64,000 nucleotides of DNA from Nilaparvata lugens (Eukaryota > Arthropoda > Insecta > Hemiptera > Delphacidae), in contig NC_052518.1 of NCBI RefSeq assembly GCF_014356525.2, forward strand, positions 101,552,767 through 101,616,766, read 5' to 3'. The notes under the pieces were generated by a model that was not told the DNA's origin, searched no databases, and saw only the letters and a list, made by a program, of their open reading frames with translations. Positions 34,201-43,199 of the stretch are shown in pieces. Position 1 is the first letter of the stretch. The number at the start of each line of letters is the position of its first letter. The position numbers were made by a program, and so were the translations under genes.

Positions 34201-37200
34201 GGCAAGTCTACCGTCTGCCGCATCCTGCTTAACTACGCTGTCCGCCTTGGTCGGCGACCTATCTTCGTCGACCTCGACACCTGCCAGGGCTCCATATCTG
34301 TGCCTGGCACTATGGGTACATTTACATAGTATCAGTATCTCTTCTCTATCAGCACTCTCAAATATTATATAGAGAAGAAATCATTTAATGAATGGTTATC
34401 AAACTTTATTTTGTTGATTTGTTGGATATGTATTCTGTGGCTATGCTATAGTATAGCTATACTTTATCTATGACTGTATACTATAGTTATGCTATCAATA
34501 TCAGTGTGTACGTTCTGGGTACAAGGTAAATTGGTCCCAATGTCAAATATTCTATAGAGAAGAAATCATTTAGCGAATGGTTTTCAAACTTTATTGTGTT
34601 GATTTGTTGGATATGTATTCTGTGGCTATGCTGTAGTATAGCTATACTTTATCTATGTATACTATAGCTATGCTATCAATATCAGTGTGTACGTTCTGGG
34701 AACAAGGCAAATTGTTCCGCGTCTCACGGGAAACAAACGCTTCAATATCCAGTGATGCCGTGATAATATTCTTGAAATAATATCTCTACTAATAATAACT
34801 AATACCCCTACTACCATATTTTCCCCAGGATAATTCAGTTCTTCATACAGAGTTTTTTAACTGCATACTAATAACAATACCATACTTCACTATCAACAGA
34901 GGATCAACTGCATATTAACTTACTTTTTAATATACTTTGTTAGTTTACTTATATAGTTTACTTACTGTGAAACGGTTTTGTGGCTTATTCAGACTGACTG
35001 TATACAGTAAACTCTAGTATAGGGTTTGAAATCAATTGTAATGATTATCATACCTTGCACTAGAGTTCATTATCATCAATTGTAATGATTTCATACTTTG
35101 CTTGCACTAGAGTTCACTATCATCAATTGTAATGATTTCATACCTTGTACTACAGTTCACATTTTTAAATCATTACAATTGATTTCATACCGTGTTCTAG
35201 AGTTTACTGTATACTTTGCCACTCTGTATAAGCCACACAATATAGCGAAACACGTGTCATATTAAAGAAACTGTAATATCTTATGTCAACTAAACACATT
35301 AAACAATGTACAGTAGAAATAAGAAACAGTTCCACAACTGTATTTTCACAAGCTGTACGGTTCTAGGGAATGTGCAAAACTTAAGTGAATGTATTACTCT
35401 GCATACTTTTACTTTTCACAAAGTGTATTACTTTGTGAAAATAATTGAAGACTGAACCACTGAACATTCTGTGTAGTGAAGATCTACAAGACTTGACGTA
35501 TTTCGGGCTATGTGTAACCTTATCTAAATTTGGAAGAGAAATAGCACAATGTTACCCTATTTTTCTCTCCTTATCATTTTGATGATGTACTTATTTTGTG
35601 AATGAATAAAGAATAAAGAATGACTGTGGTTTGTTGTAGGTGCTATCGTAGTGGCGGAAGCAGCCTCACTAGAGAAGGGTGGCTTCTCACAGCAAAAGCC
35701 CCTGGTGTTCAACGTTGGTAGTGTCAAGATAGAGTCTAATCTCCCGCTCTGCAACATCATCACATCCCGGTTGGCTGAGGCTGTGCAGAAGCGGCAGGAT
35801 TTCAACAAGAAAGGTACATACTGTCCATCAGGAATTCTTCGATAGTATCGATCTTCATCTACACTCTACAGCAGTGGTCGCCAAACAGTCGATCGCGAGC
35901 TACCGGTAGCTCGTGGGGTGGTTTTTGGTAGCTCACAGAAATGCTTGGGTTGTCAACCATGCATTGAGAAACATTGCTACAAAATTTTGCATTTCTCACA
36001 CATATAACAGAGAAGTTGAATGATTTAGATTTGCAGTTTCAAGGAAAGATAAGGACATCGGTGGAATGATTTGAACTGTAAAATCGTTTTCCAAGGAGCT
36101 TGAGATGTGGGAAAAGAATGTCGTCCAGTTTGAATATAAACACTTTTCCAGTCTGAAGAAAATCAATGACGAGAAAAATCCTTCACAGTACCTCAGCATA
36201 ACCAAGAATACGTTACAATTCAGACTTGAGACAACAGTTTGATCAACGATTTCAAGATTTTAAAAGCATATCGAATATGGTACAATTCGTCAACTCTCCT
36301 TTTATAGAGATCGATGCAAAAGATTTTGCAGCTTGTGTTGTAAAACATTTTGGTGGAGATCAGGCTTCAGTTGAAATGGAATTTGTGGATTTTTAAAATG
36401 ATCTTGTCTCTCAGATCACTTTCTACAACTGGAAATATTTGGCCTCAAGTCCCCAAAGAAAAATATCCAATTATTATTCAAGTTGCATTGAGGTTGAAAG
36501 CTATGCTCAGCTCTACCTACTTGTGTAAATCATCTTTTTCAAGTATAAAATTCATAAAAATCGATATAGGGACAAGTTTTGGACAACTGCATCAGAATCT
36601 ACAACGTCAAGAAAATACTTGATCGCCAAAAAGAGTTCCACTGCTCTCATTGAAATGTAAATTTCAACTTTTGTTGTACTTTTTGCTATGAGATAAGTAG
36701 ATTTCAACACTAGAAATGTATCTTTATAGGCGATAAAAGATACTTTCTTTATTCTAATATTCCTTGGTAGATCACTAGAAGATTTATAAATGCCATTCTA
36801 GCTCACAGTCTCATAAGTTTGGTGACCACTGCTCTACAGGGTTGGGCAATCAAGTATGGAGGATTTGTAACAGCTGTTACATACTCATTTTTGAACGAAA
36901 CTTAAAAAATAATTTGTAGTGTGTACCTTCAATGTTTTCATTTTTATAATTAGAAAGGAGAAAAAATGAAAACATTCAAATTAATAAAAACTATATAAAA
37001 ACTTGTAGTACTCGTTTATTAAAAACTTGAAATATTTTAAGAACTACTTTTGACCATTGGTCAAGTTCATGAAAATGACTAATAGTCGAAACTAGTCCTT
37101 AAAAATATTTCAAAGTTTTTAATAAAAGGGTACTACAAGTTTTTATTAATTTGAATAATGTAGCCCATTTAAGTGAAGTGATTTTATGAAAACATTTATT

Positions 37201-40200
37201 ACGTATGGAAAACAAGATTAGAAGAATAGCTCGTTTTTTAACTATTTTTGACGACAATACAGTCTAATTTTTTGGATAATAGTTATTAAAACTATAACTC
37301 ACGTGTGGAGCGGTTTTTTAGATGAGAAAAATGGTGTCCGTTTTTTCCATTTATACATTGTCCATACTCATTCATGTGTATAACACTGTGTTATACTCTC
37401 ATGTAGAGGTTGTAAGAAGTCATCCTTACCGGCTTTTAGTGTACGTGGTTTGTTGATGTATACACGAGCTTTTGATTTGAGGTAGCCCCATAAATAACAG
37501 TCTCAGAAGGTGACAGCTTCACTGAACGAGGTCACTTTGCAACTCCACGCAACGAAATTATATTTTTCAATAATTTAATAATAAATTTTGAAAATTGAGA
37601 TAAAATAGTTTTTTAAATAATTATATTTCTACATCGTTCAAAAACTATCTGCAAACATTGCGGAGGTAGAAAAGGACAGCGCTATTTGCTTTGTCAAATG
37701 ATAGCAAAACCAATGTTTATTTGAAAATATATTGCCTACATTATGTGGACATCACTGTAGTGTTTTGTTGTATTGCAGAGTGTGTTTCGGGCATAATAGT
37801 GAACACGGCGAGGTGGATCAAGGGTGACGGCTACAAGCATCTGTGCCACGCGGCTCACGCCTTCAAGGTGGATGTTGTCCTAGTTCTTGACCAGGAACGC
37901 CTCTACAACGAACTTGTGCGAGATCTGCCCAAAAATGTGCAAGTTACGCTGCTGCCCAAGAGTGGCGGGGTATGTATGCCAGTGTTTATTATTTATTTAT
38001 ATTATTTGGTGTTCACATCATAGGGCCAGGTGATCCGCGATCCTATAGGTTTTTATACGCAAGTGAAACTTTGCACAAACATTTACGACAGCTACAAAAA
38101 AATATATAACAATTTTCCAGATTCATAAAAAAAATTGCTGCCCTTTAAAATTGTATTTCCCAGGCTGGTCACTAAAGGTATAACATGCATGATACACAGT
38201 CGTCATACATTGTTGTGTCATCACAGTAAAACGCTAAAGTATTTTAAGGTTAGGTTGTTGTATCTCAGATTTTTTGTTCATTTTTCCTTCGCTGCACTAT
38301 TTGAGGTTAAATTATTTTCTTATCATTATAATTTTTAATTTTTCAGTGGTTCATTTTTTGTTTATTTTATGTTAGAAACTTCTTGTTGATGACAAAACTT
38401 ACATGATAAATGTTTATCATGCACACAAACCTGTTTTCATGCATTTTTGTCATCAGTAAGAGGCGTCTAACATGAAATACACATCCAATAACTATCAATA
38501 AACCAATGGAAAATTACAAATTATTATAATGATAGAGAAATAATTTAACCTCAAATGCGGCTCAAGTGGTGACCCTTCCAACGGGAGTAGCAGACGCATG
38601 ATTCTTGACTGATCTAAGCGATAGCTTATCAGCGCGACCACTGAGTCAAACCGCTCCCCAATTCCAGTTCAATAAACATTTTTCACATTTTGTTGCTATT
38701 TTCTCACATTCTATTCGCAAATCAACACAATTTTTCCACAACTATTTCATGAATGATCTGTTGGTTGCAGGTGGTGGAAAAAGACCAGAGCTCCCGACAG
38801 GAGACGCGTGACAAGCGGGTGCGCGAGTACTTCTACGGAGTGAGCAACCCTAAGGGGGTAGGAGGGACAATACTGCACCCGCACTCGTTCGACGTGAAGT
38901 GGTCCGACCTCAAGATCTTCAAGATAGGAGGACCCTCGCTCCCCGACTCCTGTATGCCACTAGGCATGAAGGCCGAGGATAATATTGGTCATATGACCAA
39001 GCTGGTTGCTGTACAGCCAGGTGACAATCAATTGATAAATGAATATTATTAATGATGAATGAATAAGCTCAAAGCATGTTTTCACACTTACCGATTGTCG
39101 CCGACATTTGTCATACCGCCTGGTGTTGTGGGGATCGAAATAACATGGTAACTCATCAAAGGTATCGGCCAGTTATTGGTCGACACTCGAAATTGGGGTG
39201 TCATTCTCAAGTACGATATCTCAAATGTGAGAGTATTTCAACTTTCCATTTTAGGATGAATGTAAGCTAAGCTAAATTTAAAAAAATGTAAATTAGTCTG
39301 TCATTCTTCAGTAATTAATGAATGGAATATGAACAACTCTCTTCCATGAGGTGAATATTTTTTTCCAACATTTTCCAGTTTCTCAATGATAGGGGAGTGA
39401 TAATTATTTGTATAGGTCTTCTAAGGAACGATAATCTACAGCTGGTACCAATCAACTACACTAACTTCAACTCCAAACTACCGTTTTAATACCAGTACAC
39501 AATTTATCACAGGGTGACGTGTTATTATATAGCTGGTAACTTTAGATGCTAAATCACATTATCACAATATGATCTTGAATCATGATCATCTTTCCGTTCT
39601 TCTGTAGCCGCTCGGCCGAAAATTTCGAAAAACAGGTCTGTAAAATGAATTAATAAATAATAATTATTAGCCCCACTATTAAAATCTCTGGTCAGAAACC
39701 ATCCCAAATATTTACACAACATATTCCCAAAGTTTCATGCCGTTCTAACAAGTATTTTTTGAGTCTATAAGGAACAAACAAACAAACAGACTATGTTTAT
39801 ATTGTCACGATGTATATCGTAACTAATGAGGGGAATTGAGTTTAGGGCTTGTTATAAGACGCTCGGTTATCTCTGATGAAATCACAGAGGTCAACGAGCA
39901 ACCCAGCCGCTGGGCTACCGCTCAGCAGTGTTGCGCATCCTTACTCCCCTCCATCTCGGCCACTGAGGGAGGCTCGTAAAAGGCTGGTAGGCAGGCAGTC
40001 TAGTTCGGGTGTCCAGTGCGAGCGGTCGACAGAGAGAGTGAAGGAAGCAGTGCGCAGCTAGCAACATAGTACATCTCGTGCTTTGAGTGAACTCCGAATC
40101 CTTCGTCGATCAGGAGTTGTGTCTGAGGTTAAAGGTGGTTAATCTCAGACACTGGAAGCTCCGCAGTTCAACACACACTTGGACGAGTGTTGTTCGACCT

Positions 40201-42038
40201 TTTCGACGAGTTTGGGTATCAACCTGCCTGTTTCAACCAGCAGCGACACGCCAGGTTTTGGTTAAAACCTGACTGCATCCTGGTACATCATCGCCGGAAC
40301 CTCGAATCGCAAGAGGACCTCGAGAAAGGCTAGGGAAAGCCTTTGCGACAACTCCGAGCTCGATCCGGACCCTAGGAAGACACCCGGTGCCCGAGGATTG
40401 AGACTTGGTGATCAGAAGAGAAGTCCGGTGCGCGGGCTCCTGCAGCTTGCCGATTCACTCCGGAATCGCAAGAGGACCTCGAGAAAGGCTAGGGAGAGCC
40501 TTTGCGACAACTCCGAGCTCGATCCGGACCCTAGGAAGACACTCGGTGCCCGAGGATTGGGACTTTGTGATCAGAAGAGAAGTCCAGCGCGCGGGCTCCT
40601 GCAGCTTGCCGATTCACTCCGGAATCGCAAGAGGACCTCGAGAAAGGCTAGGGAGAGCCTTTGCGACAACTCCGAGCTCGATCCGGACCCCAGGAAGACA
40701 CCCGGTGCCCGAGGATTGGGACTTAGTGACTATATTTATGTGTGGCCAGCTCACAAATCTTCTCCCATAAGGATTACATGCAAACTTTGAAGGACCGTAG
40801 GAAAGAGTCCTGAAGTCGGATTTTAAATTTGATAGGCCATAAACCTGGCCCTGATCATAAGAAACAAAACTAAAAAATCATCAAATTCGGTGCAAACATA
40901 AAATAGTTATTGAATGTCAAAATTTGAGGCTAGATTTTTATTTAATTTATATAGATGATTATAATTCAGAGTGTTTTGAGATTTGAGTGTCGGATTGATA
41001 TATAAGGCAAACTAAATCATATTATCTTGTATTGTATTTGTTAATGAAATTTTCTGTACTGTTTGCAGGTCCTAACCTGTTGCACCATTTACTAGCTGTC
41101 AGTTGTGCATCTTCGGCGGAAAATGTGATCAATACCAATGTGGCCGGTTTCATTTGTGTGTAAGTATTTAATTTATACTTTACAAGCAATACTTCTGATT
41201 AATCAACATCTTTTACAGTACCGTAATAGGGATCTTTTGCAATGGATTCTCTAAACTTTACTCATTATGCAACGACTTGTGTATTATAACACGGTTTCCG
41301 ATGCTGGTGGCATCAACATTAAAACACTGTTTCTGATTCTGGCAGCAGGTTCAATTTGTCAAGTTTTCGCTAAATCAAGTATTCAGTTCAACAAGTTTTC
41401 AGTACGTCAAGTTTTCAATTCGTCAAGGTTTAGTTTACCAAGTTTTCAGTTTGTCTTTTTCAGTATTTAAAGTTTTTATTTCGTCAAGCTTTTAGTTCAC
41501 TCTCTCTGGGTAGCTTGTCAATCTTTTTATCATATATGTTAACCTAATTTCTAATCTTACAACAAGTCAGTAATGTGTTACTTTGCTTGAGTGGTTGTAG
41601 ATAAATGTTATTAGTGTATACGACAGTTTTATATGGTCTTTAAAGCACTCGTGATGTGTTGACACGCGTTCGCTTGATACACTTGTGTCTTAACTCAACA
41701 TTTAACACGTGCGTTAAGACCATTACTATAAAACTTGTATAAATCTACAAATCTACTATTAGTTCTTCTAGTTGCTATATCACTTTTCTATCCACTTTTA
41801 TTATTTTGGCTAAGGATGATTTCTACATGAGCTTGTACCTGAATCATGAGACATTTTTTTGTATTTCCAGTACATATCTTCATATTTTTTGAAAAAAAAT
41901 CATTAATTTTATTTGTTATTATTCAGGACCGCTGTAGACACAGTTAAACGAACACTGACCATCCTATCGCCTCAACCACGACCTCTACCGGCCAAAGTTC
42001 TCATCTTGTCTGACATACAGTTCATGGATAACAACTAA
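27917..42038 (+). CDS. Clp1: Clp1, polyribonucleotide 5'-hydroxyl-kinase of mRNA 3'-end processing (8 exons, complete)
   Basis: Clp1 is a nuclear RNA 5'-OH kinase. It is part of cleavage factor II with Pcf11 and associates with the tRNA splicing endonuclease. The exons are 27917-28015, 32005-32166, 34090-34315, 35640-35813, 37779-37969, 38771-39020, 41069-41159 and 41927-42038. They splice at GT-AG sites into 1305 nt, 434 codons (human is about 425). The N-terminal domain contains '[13 protein letters not shown]'. The central P-loop is GPANVGKST (residues 120-128, Lys126). The 'VDLDTCQGS' strand follows at 147-155, the clasp Trp is at 233 (RWIKGDGY), '[12 protein letters not shown]' comes next, and then an Arg-rich lid around 293-302. 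The C-terminal domain ends 'SDIQFMDNN'. Oddities: CQG replaces the usual GQG near 152, and an insertion of a few residues (PKGVGG) follows the lid. All kinase residues I can check are kept. The introns are 0.8-4 kb and full of transposons. Confidence 0.96.
28487..29437 (+). mobile_element. Subterminal-inverted-repeat element with 166-bp tandem core, copy 1 (Helentron/HINE-like?)
   Basis: The left end ACTTTCCTTGCCCTATTACC...AAGGAAAGT and the right end GCAAGGAAAGTTGTGTAAGTG followed by TACCACACC share the inverted 11-mer ACTTTCCTTGC. The right end has a small GTGTG/CACAC hairpin. The interior holds a TG microsatellite and about two units of a 166-bp repeat (GGCGGATAATGACTAAAAAA ... TTCTCGAAAACGGCTTC). 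Subterminal inverted repeats, internal tandem repeats and a 3' hairpin are the layout of Helentron-associated elements, so that is my guess. It lies in Clp1 intron 1. Confidence 0.65.
28616..28691. repeat. TG microsatellite
   Basis: (TG)n with a few TATG interruptions, inside the element above. It gives artefactual Cys/Val and His/Thr frames. Confidence 0.95.
29607..29765 (+). mobile_element. M1 MITE, left half only
   Basis: CTGTAGTGAGGTCTACGTTA...ATTGCTATCCTTGTCTATC...TCTGTTGCCAGATCGTC matches the left 150 bp of complete M1 copies. The right half is missing and LINE sequence follows. Confidence 0.85.
29771..30004 (+). pseudogene. LINE ORF2 C-terminal remnant
   Basis: '[19 protein letters not shown]' and '[14 protein letters not shown]' match the pattern at 2-349 (minus strand). 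It is joined directly to the half M1 MITE, so the insertion and truncation were probably one event. Confidence 0.65.
30023..30150. mobile_element. Foldback element with 20-bp perfect stem
   Basis: CAAACTTGGCTCAAAGCCAG (30051-30070) pairs exactly with 30083-30102. The outer GCCGGGTCTACACAAC recalls the F2 family's CCGGTTACACAAC end. Confidence 0.85.
30160..31385 (+). mobile_element. 166-bp-core element, copy 2 (left end missing)
   Basis: Five tandem units begin near 30171, 30335, 30502, 30668 and 30834 (spacing 164-167 bp). Then come the common right part (GTAGGTAGGTAGAGCAG), an AT dinucleotide run (31167-31236), and the end AATGAGCAAGGAAAGTTGTG followed by TACCACACCAGA. It lies in Clp1 intron 1. 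Confidence 0.8.
31167..31236. repeat. TA dinucleotide tract
   Basis: Nearly pure (TA)n about 70 bp long, with a few AA or TT breaks. Confidence 0.95.
31392..31852. mobile_element. MITE with 26-bp terminal inverted repeats and internal duplication
   Basis: The ends ATCACAAAAATTAAACGGCG.. and ..CGCCGTTTAATTTTTGTGAT pair over about 26 bp with one mismatch. Inside, a unit of about 95 bp (TTTCAAAGGTA..., GGTAGGTTAGG..., AATATGCTGGAAGGGG) is present twice. It lies in Clp1 intron 1, about 150 bp before exon 2. Confidence 0.85.
32005..32166 (+). CDS. Clp1: Clp1 exon 2
   Basis: 54 codons, [19 protein letters not shown] to SKETPM. Acceptor TTTGCAG, donor ATG|GTAAAT, phase 0 on both sides. N-terminal domain. 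Confidence 0.95.
32170..32999. other. Clp1 intron 2, first part: nothing recognised
   Basis: AT-rich. The ORF at 32774-33010 has no recognisable motif. Confidence 0.3.
33000..33690 (-). pseudogene. Jockey-type LINE C-terminal remnant in Clp1 intron 2
   Basis: Two overlapping minus-strand frames give '[20 protein letters not shown]...[13 protein letters not shown]' (thumb region) and, after a frameshift, '[19 protein letters not shown]' (LG..ID..L.W..H), '[20 protein letters not shown]' and '[13 protein letters not shown]'. The order is that of the post-palm region of LINE ORF2. It is oriented opposite to Clp1. Confidence 0.8.
34090..34315 (+). CDS. Clp1: Clp1 exon 3 (Walker A)
   Basis: Starts [13 protein letters not shown] after TTTTCAG and ends in phase 1 at ATGG|GTACA. 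It carries GPANVGKST and '[10 protein letters not shown]'. It is GC-rich relative to its introns. Reading upstream of the acceptor gives a spurious longer ORF from 34051. Confidence 0.95.
34343..34715. repeat. Local direct duplication, about 190-200 bp
   Basis: The phrases ATAGAGAAGAAATCATTTA, TTGTTGGATATGTATTCTG and ATCAGTGTGTACGTTCTGGG occur in the same order starting at about 34359 and again at about 34553. It lies in Clp1 intron 3. Confidence 0.9.
34980..35236. mobile_element. MITE-like element with terminal inverted repeats in Clp1 intron 3
   Basis: GTGGCTTATTCAGACTG...TACAGTAAACTCTAG pairs with CTAGAGTTTACTGTATA...CTGTATAAGCCAC. The interior repeats CAATTGTAATGATTTCATAC with CTAGAGTTCA three times at about 52 bp spacing, plus one inverted copy. 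Confidence 0.8.
35510..35620 (+). mobile_element. LINE 3' tail next to Clp1 exon 4
   Basis: Matches 15150-15262 in reverse (CTTATCTAAATTTGG..., ATTTTGATGATGTACTTATT) and ends with AATAAAGAATAAAGAA, a LINE-type tail, about 20 bp before the exon. Confidence 0.55.
35640..35813 (+). CDS. Clp1: Clp1 exon 4
   Basis: Acceptor TTGTTGTAG, donor AAAG|GTACAT, phase 1 to phase 1. Encodes '[15 protein letters not shown]' to 'RQDFNKK'. A LINE tail ends about 20 bp before the acceptor. Confidence 0.93.
35872..36831 (+). mobile_element. hAT transposon remnant with 8-bp target duplication
   Basis: The termini CAGTGGTCGCCAAAC and GTTTGGTGACCACTG are inverted repeats with one mismatch. CTCTACAG flanks both sides exactly (35864-35871 and 36832-36839), the 8-bp duplication of hAT elements. 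The first ORF parts are scrambled by stops. Near 36500-36600 the dimerisation-region pattern '[16 protein letters not shown]' is readable, as in the C-terminus of hAT transposases. The element is 960 bp and dead, and it lies in Clp1 intron 4 in the same orientation as the gene. Confidence 0.93.
36972..37185. mobile_element. Foldback MITE, copy 2
   Basis: Same family as 673-887. ATTCAAATTAATAAAAAC...AACTTGTAGTAC pairs with GTACTACAAG...TTATTAATTTGAAT, and the outer GTAGCCCATTTAAGTGAAGT matches the left flank of copy 1. Clp1 intron 4. Confidence 0.85.
37500..37760 (+). mobile_element. M1 MITE, diverged right part, abutting Clp1 exon 5
   Basis: AAAACTATCTGCAAACATTGCGG, a GATAGC...AACCAATGTT stretch and CATTATGTGGACATCACTGTAG correspond to the right half and end of M1 (cf. 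61500-61615). The end is 18 nt before exon 5. Confidence 0.7.
37779..37969 (+). CDS. Clp1: Clp1 exon 5 (clasp Trp)
   Basis: Acceptor TGTATTGCAG, donor GGG|GTATGT. Encodes '[19 protein letters not shown]', '[16 protein letters not shown]' and 'LLPKSGG'. An M1 MITE remnant ends 18 nt before the exon. Confidence 0.95.
38297..38557. repeat. Imperfect 260-bp foldback in Clp1 intron 5
   Basis: ATTTGAGGTTAAATTATTTTC...ATTATAAT (left) mirrors ATTATAATGATAGAGAAATA...TTTAACCTCAAAT (right), and inner pieces GTTAGAAACTTC / GGCGTCTAAC and GATGACAAAA / TTTTGTCATC also pair. Confidence 0.8.
38771..39020 (+). CDS. Clp1: Clp1 exon 6 (lid and C-terminal domain start)
   Basis: Acceptor TTGGTTGCAG, donor CCAG|GTGACA, ending phase 1. 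Encodes '[12 protein letters not shown]', '[18 protein letters not shown]' and 'PDSCMPLGM'. Confidence 0.95.
39805..40735 (+). mobile_element. GC-rich block: possible LTR retrotransposon remnant with 159-bp tandem repeat
   Basis: The block stands out by base composition. It starts TGTCACGATGTATATCG, and at about 40275 the sequence CTGCATCCTGGTACATCATC could be an LTR end followed by a leader. This is a guess from the TGT...CA borders. From about 40302 a 159-bp unit (AAGAGGACCTCGAGAAAGGC ... GATTCACTCC) is present nearly three times, at 40311, 40470 and 40629. The period is a multiple of three, so a frame stays open (53-residue repeats rich in Arg). No LTR partner or pol was found. Clp1 intron 6. 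Confidence 0.45.
40736..40965 (-). mobile_element. Helitron-like element, 5' part, inverted
   Basis: GTGTGGCCAGCTCACAAATC through AAATTTGATAGGCCATAAAC to TAAATTTATATAGATGA-type ending is the reverse of 12013-12235, so its TC-type 5' end is at about 40963. Fused to the GC-rich block. Confidence 0.7.
41069..41159 (+). CDS. Clp1: Clp1 exon 7
   Basis: Acceptor TGTTTGCAG, donor TGT|GTAAGT. Encodes '[12 protein letters not shown]' to 'TNVAGFIC'. 91 nt; not listed as an ORF because it is short. Confidence 0.92.
41160..41926. other. Clp1 intron 7
   Basis: Contains short reiterated phrases AGTTTTCAGT/AAGTTTTCAATTCGTCAAG between 41360 and 41510, a loose repeat of about 20 bp. Nothing else. Confidence 0.4.
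41927..42038 (+). CDS. Clp1: Clp1 exon 8 and stop
   Basis: Acceptor TTATTCAG; encodes '[20 protein letters not shown]' to 'SDIQFMDNN' and TAA. It matches the conserved C-terminus of the family. Confidence 0.95.
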
Positions 42039-42157
42039 TAATACGCATTTTCAGCGAAAGATTTCAGTCAGCTGCTCAGAAATCAAAATGAATTTATAAA
42101 CAAATACAAGAAAATAACAAGTCTGCAGTCTAAGCTAAACAAAACACTTTAATGTTT

Positions 42158-42332
42158 AATAAAATGTGAAAAAAAATGTTGAAAACTCATATAACCCACC
42201 GATGGTGTGAGCCATTTATAAACCCAAAGTTATGGTGATCGTATATAAATTATTGTGTCATATGAATTTCTTTTGTAATTTTCTAATTCAAGCTTCCAAA
42301 ACTGTCCTTTTCGCTGTAATTTAGTGAATAAA
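42158..42332 (+). terminator. Candidate Clp1 polyadenylation signals
   Basis: AATAAA is present at 42158-42163 and 42327-42332 (and again near 42380), 120 to 350 nt after the stop codon. Which one is used cannot be decided from sequence. Confidence 0.6.
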
Positions 42333-42667
42333 ATGAAGCTATTGTAAGATTTACTTTAAACTATGCTTTTTTGGGACTTAATAAAAAGATCTAGAAATCA
42401 AATAAGTGTTTTTTGGAAATAAAAAAGTTTTCATACTTAAACTTGTGATTCGTCCTTGACTTTATCACTTGTACATATTATTTATGTTGTATTTCAATAC
42501 GTTTATTTATATTTTAATCCTATTATTTGTATAAACCCCCCTAGTATTCGCTCACTTTAGGTGGGACTCCCTCCAGAGGACAGCAGTTAGACCTACTCTT
42601 GTGTTCTGGATGGTTTCTTCTTATGTTTTCGTGCTACTGATAAACTGATTTTGTTTATGAAATATTT

Positions 42668-43198
42668 TTTTCCTACAGTTACGTTGAAAAGTGGCCATTG
42701 CTGCACTGATTACAGAACGCAAAGAATCACTTTTCCGCTCTAGTGCGGGAAAAATTTTTCTGCACTCCAGATTTGCAACATGGCAACGCAAAATAGTTAG
42801 TAGGTTATATGGAGCAACAGTGCAGCAAAATCAAAATGAAGTTGGTAACAGTGACTGCTGTGGCTGCTATAGTGAGCAGAGGTGCAACCAAGCACAACGC
42901 GCTAATTATTAAGTATATATTATAACCAAGGACAGCGACAGCACAGTGCCACCACAGCACACACCACACAGCTGCCCCCCGCCATTCAAACACTACTACA
43001 TTATTCAGGCAATTTTACCCATAATTACCCACTTTTCATATTCAATGGTAACTGTAGGAAAAACTTAATGTGAAATACGTGCGCAAAGTTCCTCTGCTGC
43101 ACTCAAGAAACCATTCCGCCCTCGCCTACGGCTCGGGCGTAAACGTTTCTTTCGGTGCAGCAAACTGTCACTTTGCGCACTAGTTGCACAAATAACTA
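42668..43198 (+). repeat. Dispersed hairpin-containing repeat, copy C
   Basis: Full-length copy just after the Clp1 poly(A) sites. TTTCCTACAGTTAC (42668) and GTAACTGTAGGAAAAA (about 43047) are inverted. The hairpin spans 43079-43180. The frame 42691-42912 shares [20 protein letters not shown] with copy A but shifts frame after 'VGNSD'. Ends CACTAGTTGCACAAATAACTA, as do the other copies. Confidence 0.85.
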
Positions 43199-43199
43199 A

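Noticed and set aside
40398..40790. 130- and 121-codon ORFs in the GC-rich block.
   Set aside because: Two frames of the same 159-bp tandem repeat; no conserved motif. Kept as a repeat and not as a gene.
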